A stretch of DNA of 64,000 bases from Gilliamella sp. Choc4-2 (lineage in GTDB: Bacteria > Pseudomonadota > Gammaproteobacteria > Enterobacterales > Orbaceae). The translations under genes and the position numbers were made by a program. The notes below the pieces were generated by a model, which saw nothing but the letters and a program-made list of their open reading frames with translations, ran no database searches and was not told where the DNA came from. The stretch covers positions 1 to 64,000 of the forward strand of contig NZ_LZHG01000022.1 of the NCBI RefSeq assembly GCF_001690355.1. Direction: 5' to 3'. Positions within the stretch are counted from its first letter, which is position 1. Each line of letters begins with the position of its first letter. Below are positions 51,736 through 61,603 of the stretch, in pieces.

Positions 51736-54033
51736 TTAGTCTGAGCTAAATGCGATTCTTGAAATTTGACCACTTTCATCTAATAATAACAGATGATGCA
51801 ATCCTTTTTTAGAAATAGTTAATGTTACTTTTTCGTTATCAAATGAGCGAGCAAAAAAATTACCATCTAAAAACCACCACTTGTTTCCAGATCCACCTTC
51901 AGCTGTCAAATCTATAGTAACTTGATGTTTTCCTGGTAAAGATTTAATCAATTGTTTATCGCGTAAACCAATAATCATAAGTGTAGAAAAGATATCTTTA
52001 CCTAATATTGGGCAATTTTGATCTATCGGTGGTAATAAAGATTTTCTGCGCTCTTTAGGCAATAACCAATTTTCCAGAGCAACAGGCCAGATAGCTATTT
52101 GTTTTTTATGGGCACCTTTACAATCTGCTGCAACACGTTTACCTTGTTTATTCACCCAAATATTTATCCATCCAGAACGATAAATATTATTGTTGAGTTC
52201 GGAAAGTGTTCCCAACGTAGGCGGTATCATATTATTTAATACCCATGCAGTTTTTTGGCGATGACAATTTTCATCATAATTTGATAATGATATTCCTAAA
52301 GGCCAGCATATTTTTTCGGCAGTGACAGAATCGGGTTTTGCGAATATCGGTAACGGTCGATTTAATCGGATTTCTTTATTTAATAATAAAGAATTCACTT
52401 GCTGTAAAATCGGCATTGCTGATATTGAACCATATTGCCCTACAACAGGTGTGCCATCTGGTCGACCAACCCAAATGCCAATTAAATAACGGGGATTTAT
52501 GCCTATTGCCCACGCATCGCGATAACCATAACTTGTTCCTGTTTTATATGAAAGCAAATTAGTATTAATCATCATCTGTTTTGTTATCCATGCACCACCA
52601 TCTGAAAGTAATGGCTTGCTAAGCATAGGATCATTTTGGGTAAAACGTAAAGGAGCAACTTCTCCATGTCTCGCAAAAGCACTATAAGCACTAACTAAAT
52701 TATCCATTCTTAATGATGCTCCACCTAATATATAAGATATATTAGGATCATTATTTAGTGATAAGAGTGGTAAACCAGCACTATTAAGTTTACTAGTGAA
52801 TTTTTTTGGTCCATATAATTCCATTAATTGTACTGCTGGCAAATTCAGGGATTTTTTCAGCGCATCAGAAGCACTGACTGGTCCATAAAAATCTTCATCA
52901 AAATTTGTTGGTCGGTAATCAGATGTAATACGGGGCACATCCTGCAATAATGATTCTGAATGAATCATGCCTTCATCAATAGCAAATGCATAAATAAAGG
53001 GTTTGAGTGTTGAACCTGGTGAACGTAATGCACTAATCATATCCACTTGACCAAATCTCTCTTTATCATTAAAGTCAGCTGAGCCTACATATCCTTTTAC
53101 AGTCATATCGGTATGATCCACCACTAAAATAGCAAGTGAAGCCTTAGGCGGCAATTGCTTTTTACGATTAATTGCCATATCCTCAAGATAATATTGTAGT
53201 GAAGCATCAATCGTTGAATGAATGGTATTTTCATTAGGATATTTCTGCTTTAATCGATATGCCAACAATGGAGCAAGTTGTGGTGCTCTGCGTGGATATA
53301 CCCATACTTCATCTTGTCGAACTTGCCTAATAATTTCTACTGGCCATACATCAAATTCGGATAAACGATTTAATACTTTATCTCTCGCTCGTTTTGCGCG
53401 TTCTGGGTATCTATCAGGACGTAGTCGGCTAGGTGATTGTGGTAACACAGCTAATAAAACCGCTTCGCTACGAGTCAACTCACTTGGTTTCTTACCAAAA
53501 TATGACCAACTAGCTGCTCCTATGCCTTCAATTGTGCCACCATATGGAGCATGATTAATATATAAAGTTAAGATCTCTTTTTTACTGTAATGTAATTCTA
53601 ATTGTAACGTTCTAAATATTTGTTTTAGTTTTCCAACAATAGTCCGGTCGTGAGGATAAAGTAGTCTAGCTACTTGCATTGAAATAGTACTTCCACCTGA
53701 AACAACCCTATCATTGCTGATATTTTGCCAAGCAGCACGAATAAGAGATACAGGGTTTATCCCAATATGATGATAAAAATAGCGATCCTCATAATTTAAC
53801 AGAACATCAAGGTAATAATTAGGAACATCATCCAATTTAACTGAATAACGCCAGATACCATTTTCGTCCGCAAAACGCCATAATGGTGTTTCATCTTGAG
53901 CAATAACGGTTTGTGTAGTTTTATTTTGTGAGATAGATATTGGGAAAAAATAATCAAAAATTAAAAAGCCAAAACAAAGCAAAAAGAATAAAACTAATAA
54001 GTAAATTAATATATTAAGGAAATATTTTTTCAT
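51736..54033 (-). CDS. pbpC: Penicillin-binding protein 1C
   Basis: PBP1C, 765 aa from ATG 54033 (a GTG stands directly before it). One N-terminal membrane helix (about 8-28), a GT51 glycosyltransferase domain with the catalytic glutamate in LNYEDRYFYHHIGINP (near 84) and STISMQVARLL, then a transpeptidase domain with SPGSTLKPF (active serine near 336) and KTGTSYG (near 497), and the C-terminal BiPBP_C domain. It builds or repairs murein in the periplasm. It is downstream of yfhM on the same strand, the conserved pbpC-yfhM pair, but in reverse order and separated by a hairpin. Confidence 0.96.
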   Translation of the reverse strand: MKKYFLNILIYLLVLFFLLCFGFLIFDYFFPISISQNKTTQTVIAQDETPLWRFADENGIWRYSVKLDDVPNYYLDVLLNYEDRYFYHHIGINPVSLIRAAWQNISNDRVVSGGSTISMQVARLLYPHDRTIVGKLKQIFRTLQLELHYSKKEILTLYINHAPYGGTIEGIGAASWSYFGKKPSELTRSEAVLLAVLPQSPSRLRPDRYPERAKRARDKVLNRLSEFDVWPVEIIRQVRQDEVWVYPRRAPQLAPLLAYRLKQKYPNENTIHSTIDASLQYYLEDMAINRKKQLPPKASLAILVVDHTDMTVKGYVGSADFNDKERFGQVDMISALRSPGSTLKPFIYAFAIDEGMIHSESLLQDVPRITSDYRPTNFDEDFYGPVSASDALKKSLNLPAVQLMELYGPKKFTSKLNSAGLPLLSLNNDPNISYILGGASLRMDNLVSAYSAFARHGEVAPLRFTQNDPMLSKPLLSDGGAWITKQMMINTNLLSYKTGTSYGYRDAWAIGINPRYLIGIWVGRPDGTPVVGQYGSISAMPILQQVNSLLLNKEIRLNRPLPIFAKPDSVTAEKICWPLGISLSNYDENCHRQKTAWVLNNMIPPTLGTLSELNNNIYRSGWINIWVNKQGKRVAADCKGAHKKQIAIWPVALENWLLPKERRKSLLPPIDQNCPILGKDIFSTLMIIGLRDKQLIKSLPGKHQVTIDLTAEGGSGNKWWFLDGNFFARSFDNEKVTLTISKKGLHHLLLLDESGQISRIAFSSD

Positions 54034-54081
54034 CACTATCTACTTATTCAAAACTAACAATATATTTATCAAATAAAAATA

Positions 54082-54101
54082 CCGCCAAGTTTCATTGGCG
54101 G
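54082..54101 (-). terminator. Hairpin between yfhM and pbpC
   Basis: CCGCCAA / TTGGCGG with a six-base loop, followed by TATTTTTATTT on the minus strand. It lies between yfhM and pbpC and could end most yfhM transcripts and lower pbpC read-through. Confidence 0.7.
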
Positions 54102-54151
54102 ATTATTCATGTAGTATAGATTATTTACATAATTAGTTCAGTATAATGTTA

Positions 54152-57100
54152 TTACCTATCAGTTATTGTAGGATTTGAAATTGTGATCATATCAAGTGAT
54201 TGACCAATAGCAAATTGGTCAGGCCGATACATAGACTCAACATATGGATATGGTAACATATACTCGCCTGGAGTCACTGCCCTAACTAAATAAGCAACAC
54301 GTTTACGATAATACCCATTGCCAACATAATTATGAATATTAACTGCAGCAATATATCTATCATCACGATATTCTTGATATTTAATATCGTTACTATCTTC
54401 ATTTCCTAATAGATTAGCGAATTCAGGAATAGCTAGTAAGTTAACACTAGAGTTCATTAAATTTTGGTTTTCAAGTTCAAAACCTGCTGGTAAAAAATCA
54501 ACAATTAATGCATCATGAATCATTTTTTGTGCAGTTACGTCTATTAGTGCCACCATCATACTACCAACCTTTAAGTTTGATGGCGTAATTTCATTACCTT
54601 TAAGATCATAATATTTTCGGGTAATCGTCAACATATTGCTTTCAGAGGTTGCCTTTGGAGCCTTTTTCCCATAGCCCGCAATTGTTAATTTAACATAAAG
54701 AGGATCATCATTCTGTGGATTAGCAATGGTGAGTCCATGATTTAAATCACTAAAACTATAGGCTTTAGTTAAAGATGAGATCACATTACTTACTTTACCA
54801 TTAATTTCGACTTTAAATTTATTTTTACCTTTAGCCTGTTCTAATGACCAACCAGCCATAAATAAAGCATTTAATTCCTGAGTTGAAAAATATCGTGTAT
54901 TATTTAATAAATCGGATAAAGAATACAAATAATCAGCTTGTTTGGTAACAGCTATATCATTGTCCACTAATATCGATAAAATTAATGCCTCATCTCGAAT
55001 TTCACTACCATAAACACCTAACCATGTATTTGAATCTACATAAGATAAATTAAACACATTTGACATAAGATCTTGGTAAATATTTCCAAAGCCAACAATC
55101 TTAGCCGATATTGCCAACTGTGCAATCGGTAATGGCGAAAACATAACTGATTGATTATTGTTAAACTGTCGGTACATTCTATTAATTTCGTTACGCATAG
55201 GAGAAGTAATTTTATTATGTTTGGCAAGAACCATTAATGCATAAGCTTTAGTCGAAAATTTACTATACTCAATATAATCTGAATTGCTATAATAATTTTG
55301 CATATTATTAAAAGCAGATGAATCATAAATATATTGACCTATACGCATCATTGCCGAATTAAGTGCTACATCACTAACATGATAGCCACGTTCTTTTGCT
55401 TGTAATAAAAAGTCAGTTGCGTAAACTGTTAACCAATGTTCTTCATCACTTTCACTGTTCCATAAACCAAAACTACCATTATTTCGCTGCATTGATAAAA
55501 TTCGCGAGATACCTAATTGCACTTTTTCACGTCGTTTTTCATCAGATTCAGTTTTAATACCTAATGAGGCAAGTTGTTCTTGATTTGCATACAATGAAGG
55601 GAATAGCCCACTCGTTGTTTGCTCTAAACAACCATAAGGATAAGCAAATAATTCCTGAATATATTTGGCGATGTTCAATGGTGGCTTATTCGAAACAACC
55701 AATTTTGCATCAATGGTATTATCAATCAAATCAGTTAGCACAGTAGCAGGTAATTCCCAATGGTCACCAGCATTAATTGCTGCAACATAATCTTTAGTTG
55801 TACCTGAATAAGCTGGCCTTATTCCTATTATCCATGAGCGATGAATTTGGTAATTCGATTTATCATCTAGAACGATACCTTCAACGTCAACATTAACTAT
55901 TCCTTTTCCATACCCATAATCTGCAATAATAGGAACTTGTAAAATATTTTTCTGTTTGCTATCAAGTGTCATTGTGATTGTTTTAGGTGAATCTTGATTA
56001 ACTAATCCTGAAGTTGTGATATTAATCTGCATGGTTTGTCTTGTTTCAGTCAAATTATGGACATCTAACGCTAATATTGCCCGATCTCCACCAGATAAAA
56101 AGCGTGGTGTTGAAAGTTCAGCAACAACCGGGGCTGCAACAATCATTGTTTGCTCAGCTTTACCAAAGCGGTTATCATCCCATGCTTGTGCCATTATACG
56201 TAATTCACCATTAAAATTAGGTAAAGGTAATTCAATAATGCCTTCTCCATCTTCATTCAATTCAATAGTTTTAAGTTGCTGTGCAACAATTTGAACTTCG
56301 GTTAATGATTTTTTTCCACCTGTCCCAGTGGCATCCCCCCCAAAACTCATATTAACTACACGACCAGATGCTTCAATTAACTTACCATAAACATCATATA
56401 AATCAACATCATATCTCTTACGCCCTAAAAAAGAAGTATAAGGATCTGGAGTGGTAAAATCAGTAATATTTAGTACACCAGAATCCACAGCAGACACCAA
56501 TACTGTTACTTTGTGCTCTTTTTGAATTGTTTGCTTATCCATTCGGATTTTTATTGAGATGTTTTTTTCCGGCTCCGTTTTTTTAGGTACATCTATAGTA
56601 ACATTTAATTGACGGTTACTGGTGTCAATAGGTAAATAAAGTAAACCAATTGCACGTTTAACTGTTTGCACTGTCACATCCTTTGAAGGGCGAATAATCA
56701 TCGCGCTGATATAAATATCATGACGTTTCCAATCTTTTATTGGAATTTCAACTTCAAGCCCTTCTTCACCGACTGCGATATCACGTTTCCATAAAATACC
56801 GTCATTAGTTTCAAGCGAAATGTAACCTGCCCCAGGAACAGGAGCCTGTACATAAACTTTAGCCGTATCACCATATGTGTAAGACGCTTTATCGATGCTT
56901 AACTTAACTTGATCTGGGCGTACTGAATTTGTACCACGGGTATTATCTTCCCATTCATAGCCTACCCAAAAGCGAAGACTACTAATAATATTATTTTTAG
57001 TATCGACAATTTCAATACGATAAGAACCATAATCATTAGGTTGATAACTCACTTTAGTAGTGCTGTTTTTATCAATAGTTAATTGGTTTTCTAAAACAAT

Positions 57101-59254
57101 AAATTCGCTAGAATTATAATTTTCTCTCCAACCTTCATCGTCACTCCAAGTCCAATAGTAATCTCGTCGCTCACGTACAAATCTAGCTTTTAAATCATTA
57201 GTTGCTAATTTTTCGCCATTTGTATTAATATATGCAACTTCAAATTCAGCATTACTATTTATATCAATTGTTGGACGATTATCATAGCGATCAGCTTCCC
57301 AATTATAATAAGGCGACTCGCCAAAAAGCGCTTTAACAGCAGGCAATTCACTTGCAGGCCAAATAACTTGGCTAGCATAGCGAGTAATTGGTCTACCACC
57401 AGAATCAAGTAAACTTGCTTGTAAAATCAATTTAATTGGTGATCGCACGCCTGACCAGTTATCAGCATCAACATTTATTTGTACAGCCCCATTGTTATCA
57501 AGCGTTTTTTCAATATTCGCTAATTGTTTATATAAGTCCTTATCAGTGACTGAGCCAATTTTATAATCATCCAGTTCAGATATTGAATCCATTTTCTTAA
57601 TATAAAGACTTCCTTCTAAGCTATTACTTGAAGCCGGAGCACCATAAAGATACCAACCTTTAATATTAAAATTAACCTGTTCATTAGCTAAAATTGGTTT
57701 ATTCGATAATGTGTTGATTTCCATTGACATGCGCTCAGGTAAAAACTCTTCTACCTGGAAATAAGAATAACGATAATTATCATCGCCTAAATTAAAACGA
57801 AGTGACCATTTACCTGTTGCGGCATCACTTGGTACCACAAAATGAGATTGATACAATCCATTAGATTCAGATTGACTTTTTAGTTGAAAGTTTTCGATAA
57901 CGCGACCATCTGATGAAATAACATCCACTATAATCGGTTGATCTGGTAAAGGCTGCCCATCTGCATCTCGTAATAAAGCATTAAAGTAGACGGTTTCTTG
58001 AGGACGATATAAATCACGGGGACCAAAAATAAATAGCTGTTTTTGGTAGAAAGCTGAGCCAGACAGGTTAAATTCCGTTAAATTAAGTGCATTACGATCT
58101 AGATTAACAAATGATGTTTGTTGTCCATTATTGGCCGTGAGTAAAGCATAATTCGATCCTTTAGGTAAAGCAATTTCAGCATAACCTTCTTTATCTGTTT
58201 TAGCCGAAATCATTGCACAATGTTTGTTACTATCACGAATATTTTTACGGCAAAATAATGTTAAATTAATATCACTAAGTGGTTTCCCATCATCCAGTGC
58301 ATAAGCCATTACTGATAATTTACCATTCTTATAAGCGTGAATCGATACACCAATATTACTGATTGAAAATAACGAAGCAGGATTTGACTGATTATACGAA
58401 CCAGATTGATTCATTACGGCAATATAAACACCTTCTTGATTCAGGTCAGAAATTTTAGATAAATTAAGTAATATCGTCTCTTGAGTATTAGGCTTAGGAT
58501 TAAGATTAAAGCGAGATGAATAGACTAAATCTGCATAATGATTTAAATCTTTTGAACGCCAGATTGATATAAGATCGATAAACCCAAAATCGGCTATTAA
58601 ATCAGGTAATTTTTCAGGTTTAATTTTGAAAAAGTTTACATCGACTTGATCAACATTTAAAGTTGTGACAGGTAAACCTCCTATTGATTTGCTTGGCAAT
58701 AAAAAACCACTACTAGCAAATCCAATCATTGGTTGGCGATTTTGAGTTGTGATATCTACTTGATAAACCGATTGTAAATGACTGTCATTAATTGCGGATA
58801 ACATTTTATCAATCGTCAAAGTTAACTTTCGATTTGGTTCAAGGAATCGATGCCTTAATTCTAATCCATTATCAGAAAGCTCCCAGGCACCATCGACATC
58901 ACCACTTTCGCGATCAACAAGTCTAAGTAAATTTGAAAAGTTAAGTTTTGGGTTAATGGGAACAGAAAATGTAATAACTAAAGTACTTGAACCATCAAGA
59001 ATAACTTCAGAGCTATTAATAACAGTCAATTGTTTATTTTTATATTTTTCTATCAGCTCTGGAGTTAACGTGAAAACACTTTTTGATTCAGCTTTTTGAT
59101 TATTTTTACTGCTAGAATGATTGATATCCAATAACTGCGTCGTTTTCTGACTTTCATTTTGCGTTGTAGGCGGTATATATTTACTATTACTATTATCGCA
59201 GCCAATTAATGCCAAAATTAAGCTCAATACACTTAACCTTTTTGCAAGTTTCAT
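54152..59254 (-). CDS. yfhM: Bacterial alpha-2-macroglobulin lipoprotein
   Basis: A 1700-aa alpha-2-macroglobulin (YfhM type), slightly longer than the E. coli protein (1653). Lipoprotein signal MKLAKRLSVLSLILALIGC with Cys19. The MG1-type and bait regions fill the middle; the thioester motif CLEQ (in YPYGCLEQTTSG) has its cysteine at residue 1209, so it is a thioester-bearing trap. The TED and receptor-like C-terminal domains follow (LSMQRNNGSFGLWNS near 1250). It is thought to trap foreign proteases in the periplasm while PBP1C repairs murein. AAGGGG lies before the ATG. Confidence 0.96.
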   Translation of the reverse strand: MKLAKRLSVLSLILALIGCDNSNSKYIPPTTQNESQKTTQLLDINHSSSKNNQKAESKSVFTLTPELIEKYKNKQLTVINSSEVILDGSSTLVITFSVPINPKLNFSNLLRLVDRESGDVDGAWELSDNGLELRHRFLEPNRKLTLTIDKMLSAINDSHLQSVYQVDITTQNRQPMIGFASSGFLLPSKSIGGLPVTTLNVDQVDVNFFKIKPEKLPDLIADFGFIDLISIWRSKDLNHYADLVYSSRFNLNPKPNTQETILLNLSKISDLNQEGVYIAVMNQSGSYNQSNPASLFSISNIGVSIHAYKNGKLSVMAYALDDGKPLSDINLTLFCRKNIRDSNKHCAMISAKTDKEGYAEIALPKGSNYALLTANNGQQTSFVNLDRNALNLTEFNLSGSAFYQKQLFIFGPRDLYRPQETVYFNALLRDADGQPLPDQPIIVDVISSDGRVIENFQLKSQSESNGLYQSHFVVPSDAATGKWSLRFNLGDDNYRYSYFQVEEFLPERMSMEINTLSNKPILANEQVNFNIKGWYLYGAPASSNSLEGSLYIKKMDSISELDDYKIGSVTDKDLYKQLANIEKTLDNNGAVQINVDADNWSGVRSPIKLILQASLLDSGGRPITRYASQVIWPASELPAVKALFGESPYYNWEADRYDNRPTIDINSNAEFEVAYINTNGEKLATNDLKARFVRERRDYYWTWSDDEGWRENYNSSEFIVLENQLTIDKNSTTKVSYQPNDYGSYRIEIVDTKNNIISSLRFWVGYEWEDNTRGTNSVRPDQVKLSIDKASYTYGDTAKVYVQAPVPGAGYISLETNDGILWKRDIAVGEEGLEVEIPIKDWKRHDIYISAMIIRPSKDVTVQTVKRAIGLLYLPIDTSNRQLNVTIDVPKKTEPEKNISIKIRMDKQTIQKEHKVTVLVSAVDSGVLNITDFTTPDPYTSFLGRKRYDVDLYDVYGKLIEASGRVVNMSFGGDATGTGGKKSLTEVQIVAQQLKTIELNEDGEGIIELPLPNFNGELRIMAQAWDDNRFGKAEQTMIVAAPVVAELSTPRFLSGGDRAILALDVHNLTETRQTMQINITTSGLVNQDSPKTITMTLDSKQKNILQVPIIADYGYGKGIVNVDVEGIVLDDKSNYQIHRSWIIGIRPAYSGTTKDYVAAINAGDHWELPATVLTDLIDNTIDAKLVVSNKPPLNIAKYIQELFAYPYGCLEQTTSGLFPSLYANQEQLASLGIKTESDEKRREKVQLGISRILSMQRNNGSFGLWNSESDEEHWLTVYATDFLLQAKERGYHVSDVALNSAMMRIGQYIYDSSAFNNMQNYYSNSDYIEYSKFSTKAYALMVLAKHNKITSPMRNEINRMYRQFNNNQSVMFSPLPIAQLAISAKIVGFGNIYQDLMSNVFNLSYVDSNTWLGVYGSEIRDEALILSILVDNDIAVTKQADYLYSLSDLLNNTRYFSTQELNALFMAGWSLEQAKGKNKFKVEINGKVSNVISSLTKAYSFSDLNHGLTIANPQNDDPLYVKLTIAGYGKKAPKATSESNMLTITRKYYDLKGNEITPSNLKVGSMMVALIDVTAQKMIHDALIVDFLPAGFELENQNLMNSSVNLLAIPEFANLLGNEDSNDIKYQEYRDDRYIAAVNIHNYVGNGYYRKRVAYLVRAVTPGEYMLPYPYVESMYRPDQFAIGQSLDMITISNPTITDR

Positions 59255-59467
59255 TATTTACAACCCCTTACCCATTAAAAAAATTAATAATAATTATTAT
59301 TATGATCAACTATTATACCATGCTGGTGATATATTATGCACTGGCAAACCATGTTTGGCAAAAAATGTTTAAAAACGATTTTGTGATTTTTGTGATTTTG
59401 GATATTTGAAAAAATATTAATAAAATAGCAATTAAGGTGGAATTAATTTTCCAATTATAGCCAGCTT

Positions 59468-59505
59468 TAAAAACTCATTTAAGAAAAATAATAAATGAGC
59501 TTTTA
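59468..59505 (-). terminator. Terminator after the queuosine operon
   Basis: A long stem with one mismatch (TAAAAGCTCATTTA / TAAATGAGTTTTTA on the minus strand) followed by T, about 40 bases after the transporter stop. The remaining gap up to yfhM (59255-59467) is AT-rich with no gene I can support. Confidence 0.65.
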
Positions 59506-59542
59506 AATAAAAAAATTTTTGATTATAAAATATATCAAATTA

Positions 59543-60223
59543 TTAATTGGAATTGGGTAGTGAGACTAATCTTTTTAATAAAAAGTTTAAAATCACCCCA
59601 TAAAGAGGCAAAAAGAATAGCCCACAAATTAGAATTTTAAAACTATAGTCCATTAACGAAATTTCGATCCAATGATTTGCCATAAATTCATCGTTACTTT
59701 GATAAAATGCGATAGCAAAAAAGACAATAGTATCAATACCATTACCAAATATTGCTGATGCTGTTGGGGCAACCCACCATGATTTGTTTTTTCTTAAATA
59801 GTTAAAAACAGTAATATCCATTAGTTGTCCAACTAAATAAGCGGCAAAACTTGCCAATGCAATTCGAAATACGAAGCTATTAAATTCCGTCAATGCTGAT
59901 AATCCAACCCAATGGGTTTCAAAAAATAGTACCGAAATGGAATATGAAAATAGCAAGGCAGGAATCATTACTACAAAGATGATCTTTCTTGCCAAACTTG
60001 CACCATAAATTCGAATGGTTAAATCGGTGGTTAAAAAAATAAATGGAAATGTAAAAGCACCCCATGTGGTGTGAAAACCCAAAATATCAAATGGAATTTG
60101 GACTAAATAATTGCTTGAAGCAATAACTAATATGTGAAAAAAAGCCAACCAGTAAAGAGCTTTTTGCTTTTGTTTACGGGTAAAACTTTTTTCTATCGAT
60201 TCTGAATGAACATTTAAGTGCAT
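59543..60223 (-). CDS. yhhQ: Queuosine precursor transporter (YhhQ/VUT family)
   Basis: An inner-membrane protein of 226 aa with about six helices, of the YhhQ (VUT, DUF165) family, which takes up preQ0 and preQ1. Family blocks: FPFIFLTTDLTIRIYGASLARKI (near 58-80), the glycine-rich LASFAAYLVGQLMDITVFNYLR (near 128) and SAIFGNGIDTIVFFAIAFY (near 157). AAAGGA lies 6 bases before the ATG. It is the last gene of queF-queC-yhhQ, 50 bases after queC, under the preQ1 riboswitch, which supports its role as a queuosine-precursor carrier. Confidence 0.92.
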   Translation of the reverse strand: MHLNVHSESIEKSFTRKQKQKALYWLAFFHILVIASSNYLVQIPFDILGFHTTWGAFTFPFIFLTTDLTIRIYGASLARKIIFVVMIPALLFSYSISVLFFETHWVGLSALTEFNSFVFRIALASFAAYLVGQLMDITVFNYLRKNKSWWVAPTASAIFGNGIDTIVFFAIAFYQSNDEFMANHWIEISLMDYSFKILICGLFFLPLYGVILNFLLKRLVSLPNSN

Positions 60224-60273
60224 CTTTTTTCCTTTTTAATGGGGTGAGAGAAACCAATGATGAATGAATTAAT

Positions 60274-60930
60274 TTATTTAGCTTGAGCCATATATTCTTG
60301 TAGGCCCTTATTGCGCAATAAACAACTTGGACACTTACCACACCCCCCTTCAACACCGTAATAACAGGTATGGGTATGTTTTTGGACATAATCAAGATAA
60401 CCTAGTTTATCAGCCATTTCCCACGTTTGCGCTTTGGTCAAATACATCAGCGGAGTGATGAGATTAAACGCATAGTCCATGGCTAAATTCATTGATACAT
60501 TCATTGATTTAATAAAAACATCACGACAATCTGGATAACCACTAAAATCGGTTTCACAAACTCCAATAATAATGTCAGAAATTCCTTGCTGCTTGGCATG
60601 ACAGCCTGCTAAAAGTAAAAAAAGCATATTCCGCCCATCAACAAAGGTATTGGGGTAATCACCATCTTGAGCTGCTTTAATTTCTTGAGCGTCATCAATC
60701 AACGCATTATTTGTAGTTTGTTTGATAACTGAAGTATCAATGAGGGTTTGCTCAATACCAAGATCATCAGCGATCCATTTGGCTTTTTCAAGTTCTATTG
60801 CGTGACGTTGACCGTAGTGAAAACTGATTGCCTGAACATTTTCACGTCCATAATCAGCAATGGCTTGCAGTAAGCAGGTGGTTGAGTCTTGCCCACCAGA
60901 AAATATAACTAGTGCTTTACGAGTTTGCAT
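60274..60930 (-). CDS. queC: 7-cyano-7-deazaguanine synthase
   Basis: QueC, 218 aa, converts 7-carboxy-7-deazaguanine to preQ0 with ammonia and ATP. PP-loop [11 protein letters not shown] is at residues 9-19, [10 protein letters not shown] near 38, the substrate block [16 protein letters not shown] near 94, and the zinc site [22 protein letters not shown] (four cysteines, near 186-206). CAGGAA lies before the ATG. It is 27 bases after queF, second gene of the riboswitch operon. Confidence 0.96.
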   Translation of the reverse strand: MQTRKALVIFSGGQDSTTCLLQAIADYGRENVQAISFHYGQRHAIELEKAKWIADDLGIEQTLIDTSVIKQTTNNALIDDAQEIKAAQDGDYPNTFVDGRNMLFLLLAGCHAKQQGISDIIIGVCETDFSGYPDCRDVFIKSMNVSMNLAMDYAFNLITPLMYLTKAQTWEMADKLGYLDYVQKHTHTCYYGVEGGCGKCPSCLLRNKGLQEYMAQAK

Positions 60931-60957
60931 TAACTGTTCCTGTTAGGATAGATTAAA

Positions 60958-61431
60958 TTAGCGATTATCCACTTTTTCTGGATACATGTCGTGATTGGCT
61001 AATCGATTAGCCGCAACTTGTTCCCAATGAGTACCTGATTTGCCATAATTAGCATAAGGATCAATCGAAATGCCACCTCGCGGAGTGAACTTTCCCCAGA
61101 CTTCAATATATTTAGGATCCATCAATTTAATAAGATCTTTCATAATGATATTAATGCAATCTTCGTGGTAGTCACCATGATTACGAAAGCTGAACAAATA
61201 GAGTTTTAACGATTTACTTTCGACCATTTTAATATTCGGCACGTACGAAATATAAATTGTCGCAAAATCAGGTTGCCCTGTGATAGGACAAAGGCTAGTA
61301 AATTCTGGACAATTAAATTTAACAAAATAGTCGTTATTCGGGTGTTTGTTATCGAACGTTTCGAGTATTTCAGGACAATAGGTTGTTGGATAGCGAACAG
61401 ACTGATCGCCTAGTAGTGTAATTTTACTCAT
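60958..61431 (-). CDS. queF: NADPH-dependent 7-cyano-7-deazaguanine reductase, single-domain type
   Basis: QueF, 157 aa, reduces the nitrile of preQ0 to the amine of preQ1. It is of the short unimodular kind known from Bacillus subtilis, with [20 protein letters not shown] (catalytic Cys near residue 48) and the NADPH motif [16 protein letters not shown] (near 72-87), and not the 280-aa bimodular form of E. coli. Its ATG is 6 bases after an AAGGA that forms the end of a preQ1-I riboswitch. First gene of queF-queC-yhhQ. Confidence 0.96.
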   Translation of the reverse strand: MSKITLLGDQSVRYPTTYCPEILETFDNKHPNNDYFVKFNCPEFTSLCPITGQPDFATIYISYVPNIKMVESKSLKLYLFSFRNHGDYHEDCINIIMKDLIKLMDPKYIEVWGKFTPRGGISIDPYANYGKSGTHWEQVAANRLANHDMYPEKVDNR

Positions 61432-61436
61432 TATTT

Positions 61437-61476
61437 TTCCTTAGTTTTTTAGCGTGGGAGGTTCACGAACCACGTA
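61437..61476 (-). promoter_or_regulatory. preQ1-I riboswitch controlling queF-queC-yhhQ
   Basis: On the minus strand: stem 1 CGTGG / CCACG (61474-61470 and 61457-61453), the loop starting TTC and ending in C-rich CCTCC, and the A-rich tail CTAAAAAACTAAGGA (61452-61438). This is the preQ1 class I aptamer layout; the tail AAAAAACTAA is the same as in the B. subtilis aptamer. The tail runs straight into the Shine-Dalgarno AAGGA of queF, so ligand-driven pseudoknot formation should hide it: control at translation. The loop also contains GGTTC-GT-GAACC, which could form a competing hairpin. Confidence 0.9.
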
Positions 61477-61549
61477 ACAAGACGCACACCATACTCTTTT
61501 TTAATAAAAAAGTCTAGCTAGGATAAGATACCATGCAAAAGACTAAATA

Positions 61550-61578
61550 CCCCCATCGTCAGTAATCAGTAATGGGGG
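61550..61578 (-). terminator. Probable terminator after the DUF1090 gene
   Basis: CCCCCAT / ATGGGGG with a 15-base loop holding a small repeat (TTACTGA twice), followed by TATTTAGTCTTTT on the minus strand. GC-rich against its surroundings, 26 bases after the stop of the upstream gene. Confidence 0.6.
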
Positions 61579-61603
61579 TTATAATTAAAACGTCATTATA
61601 GAA

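Noticed and set aside
53222-53554. 110-codon plus-strand frame inside pbpC
   Set aside because: Antisense shadow of a clearly coding gene; composition follows from pbpC codons.
59209-59409. 66-codon plus-strand frame at the start of yfhM
   Set aside because: Overlaps the yfhM signal peptide and ribosome binding site; low-complexity AT-rich translation.
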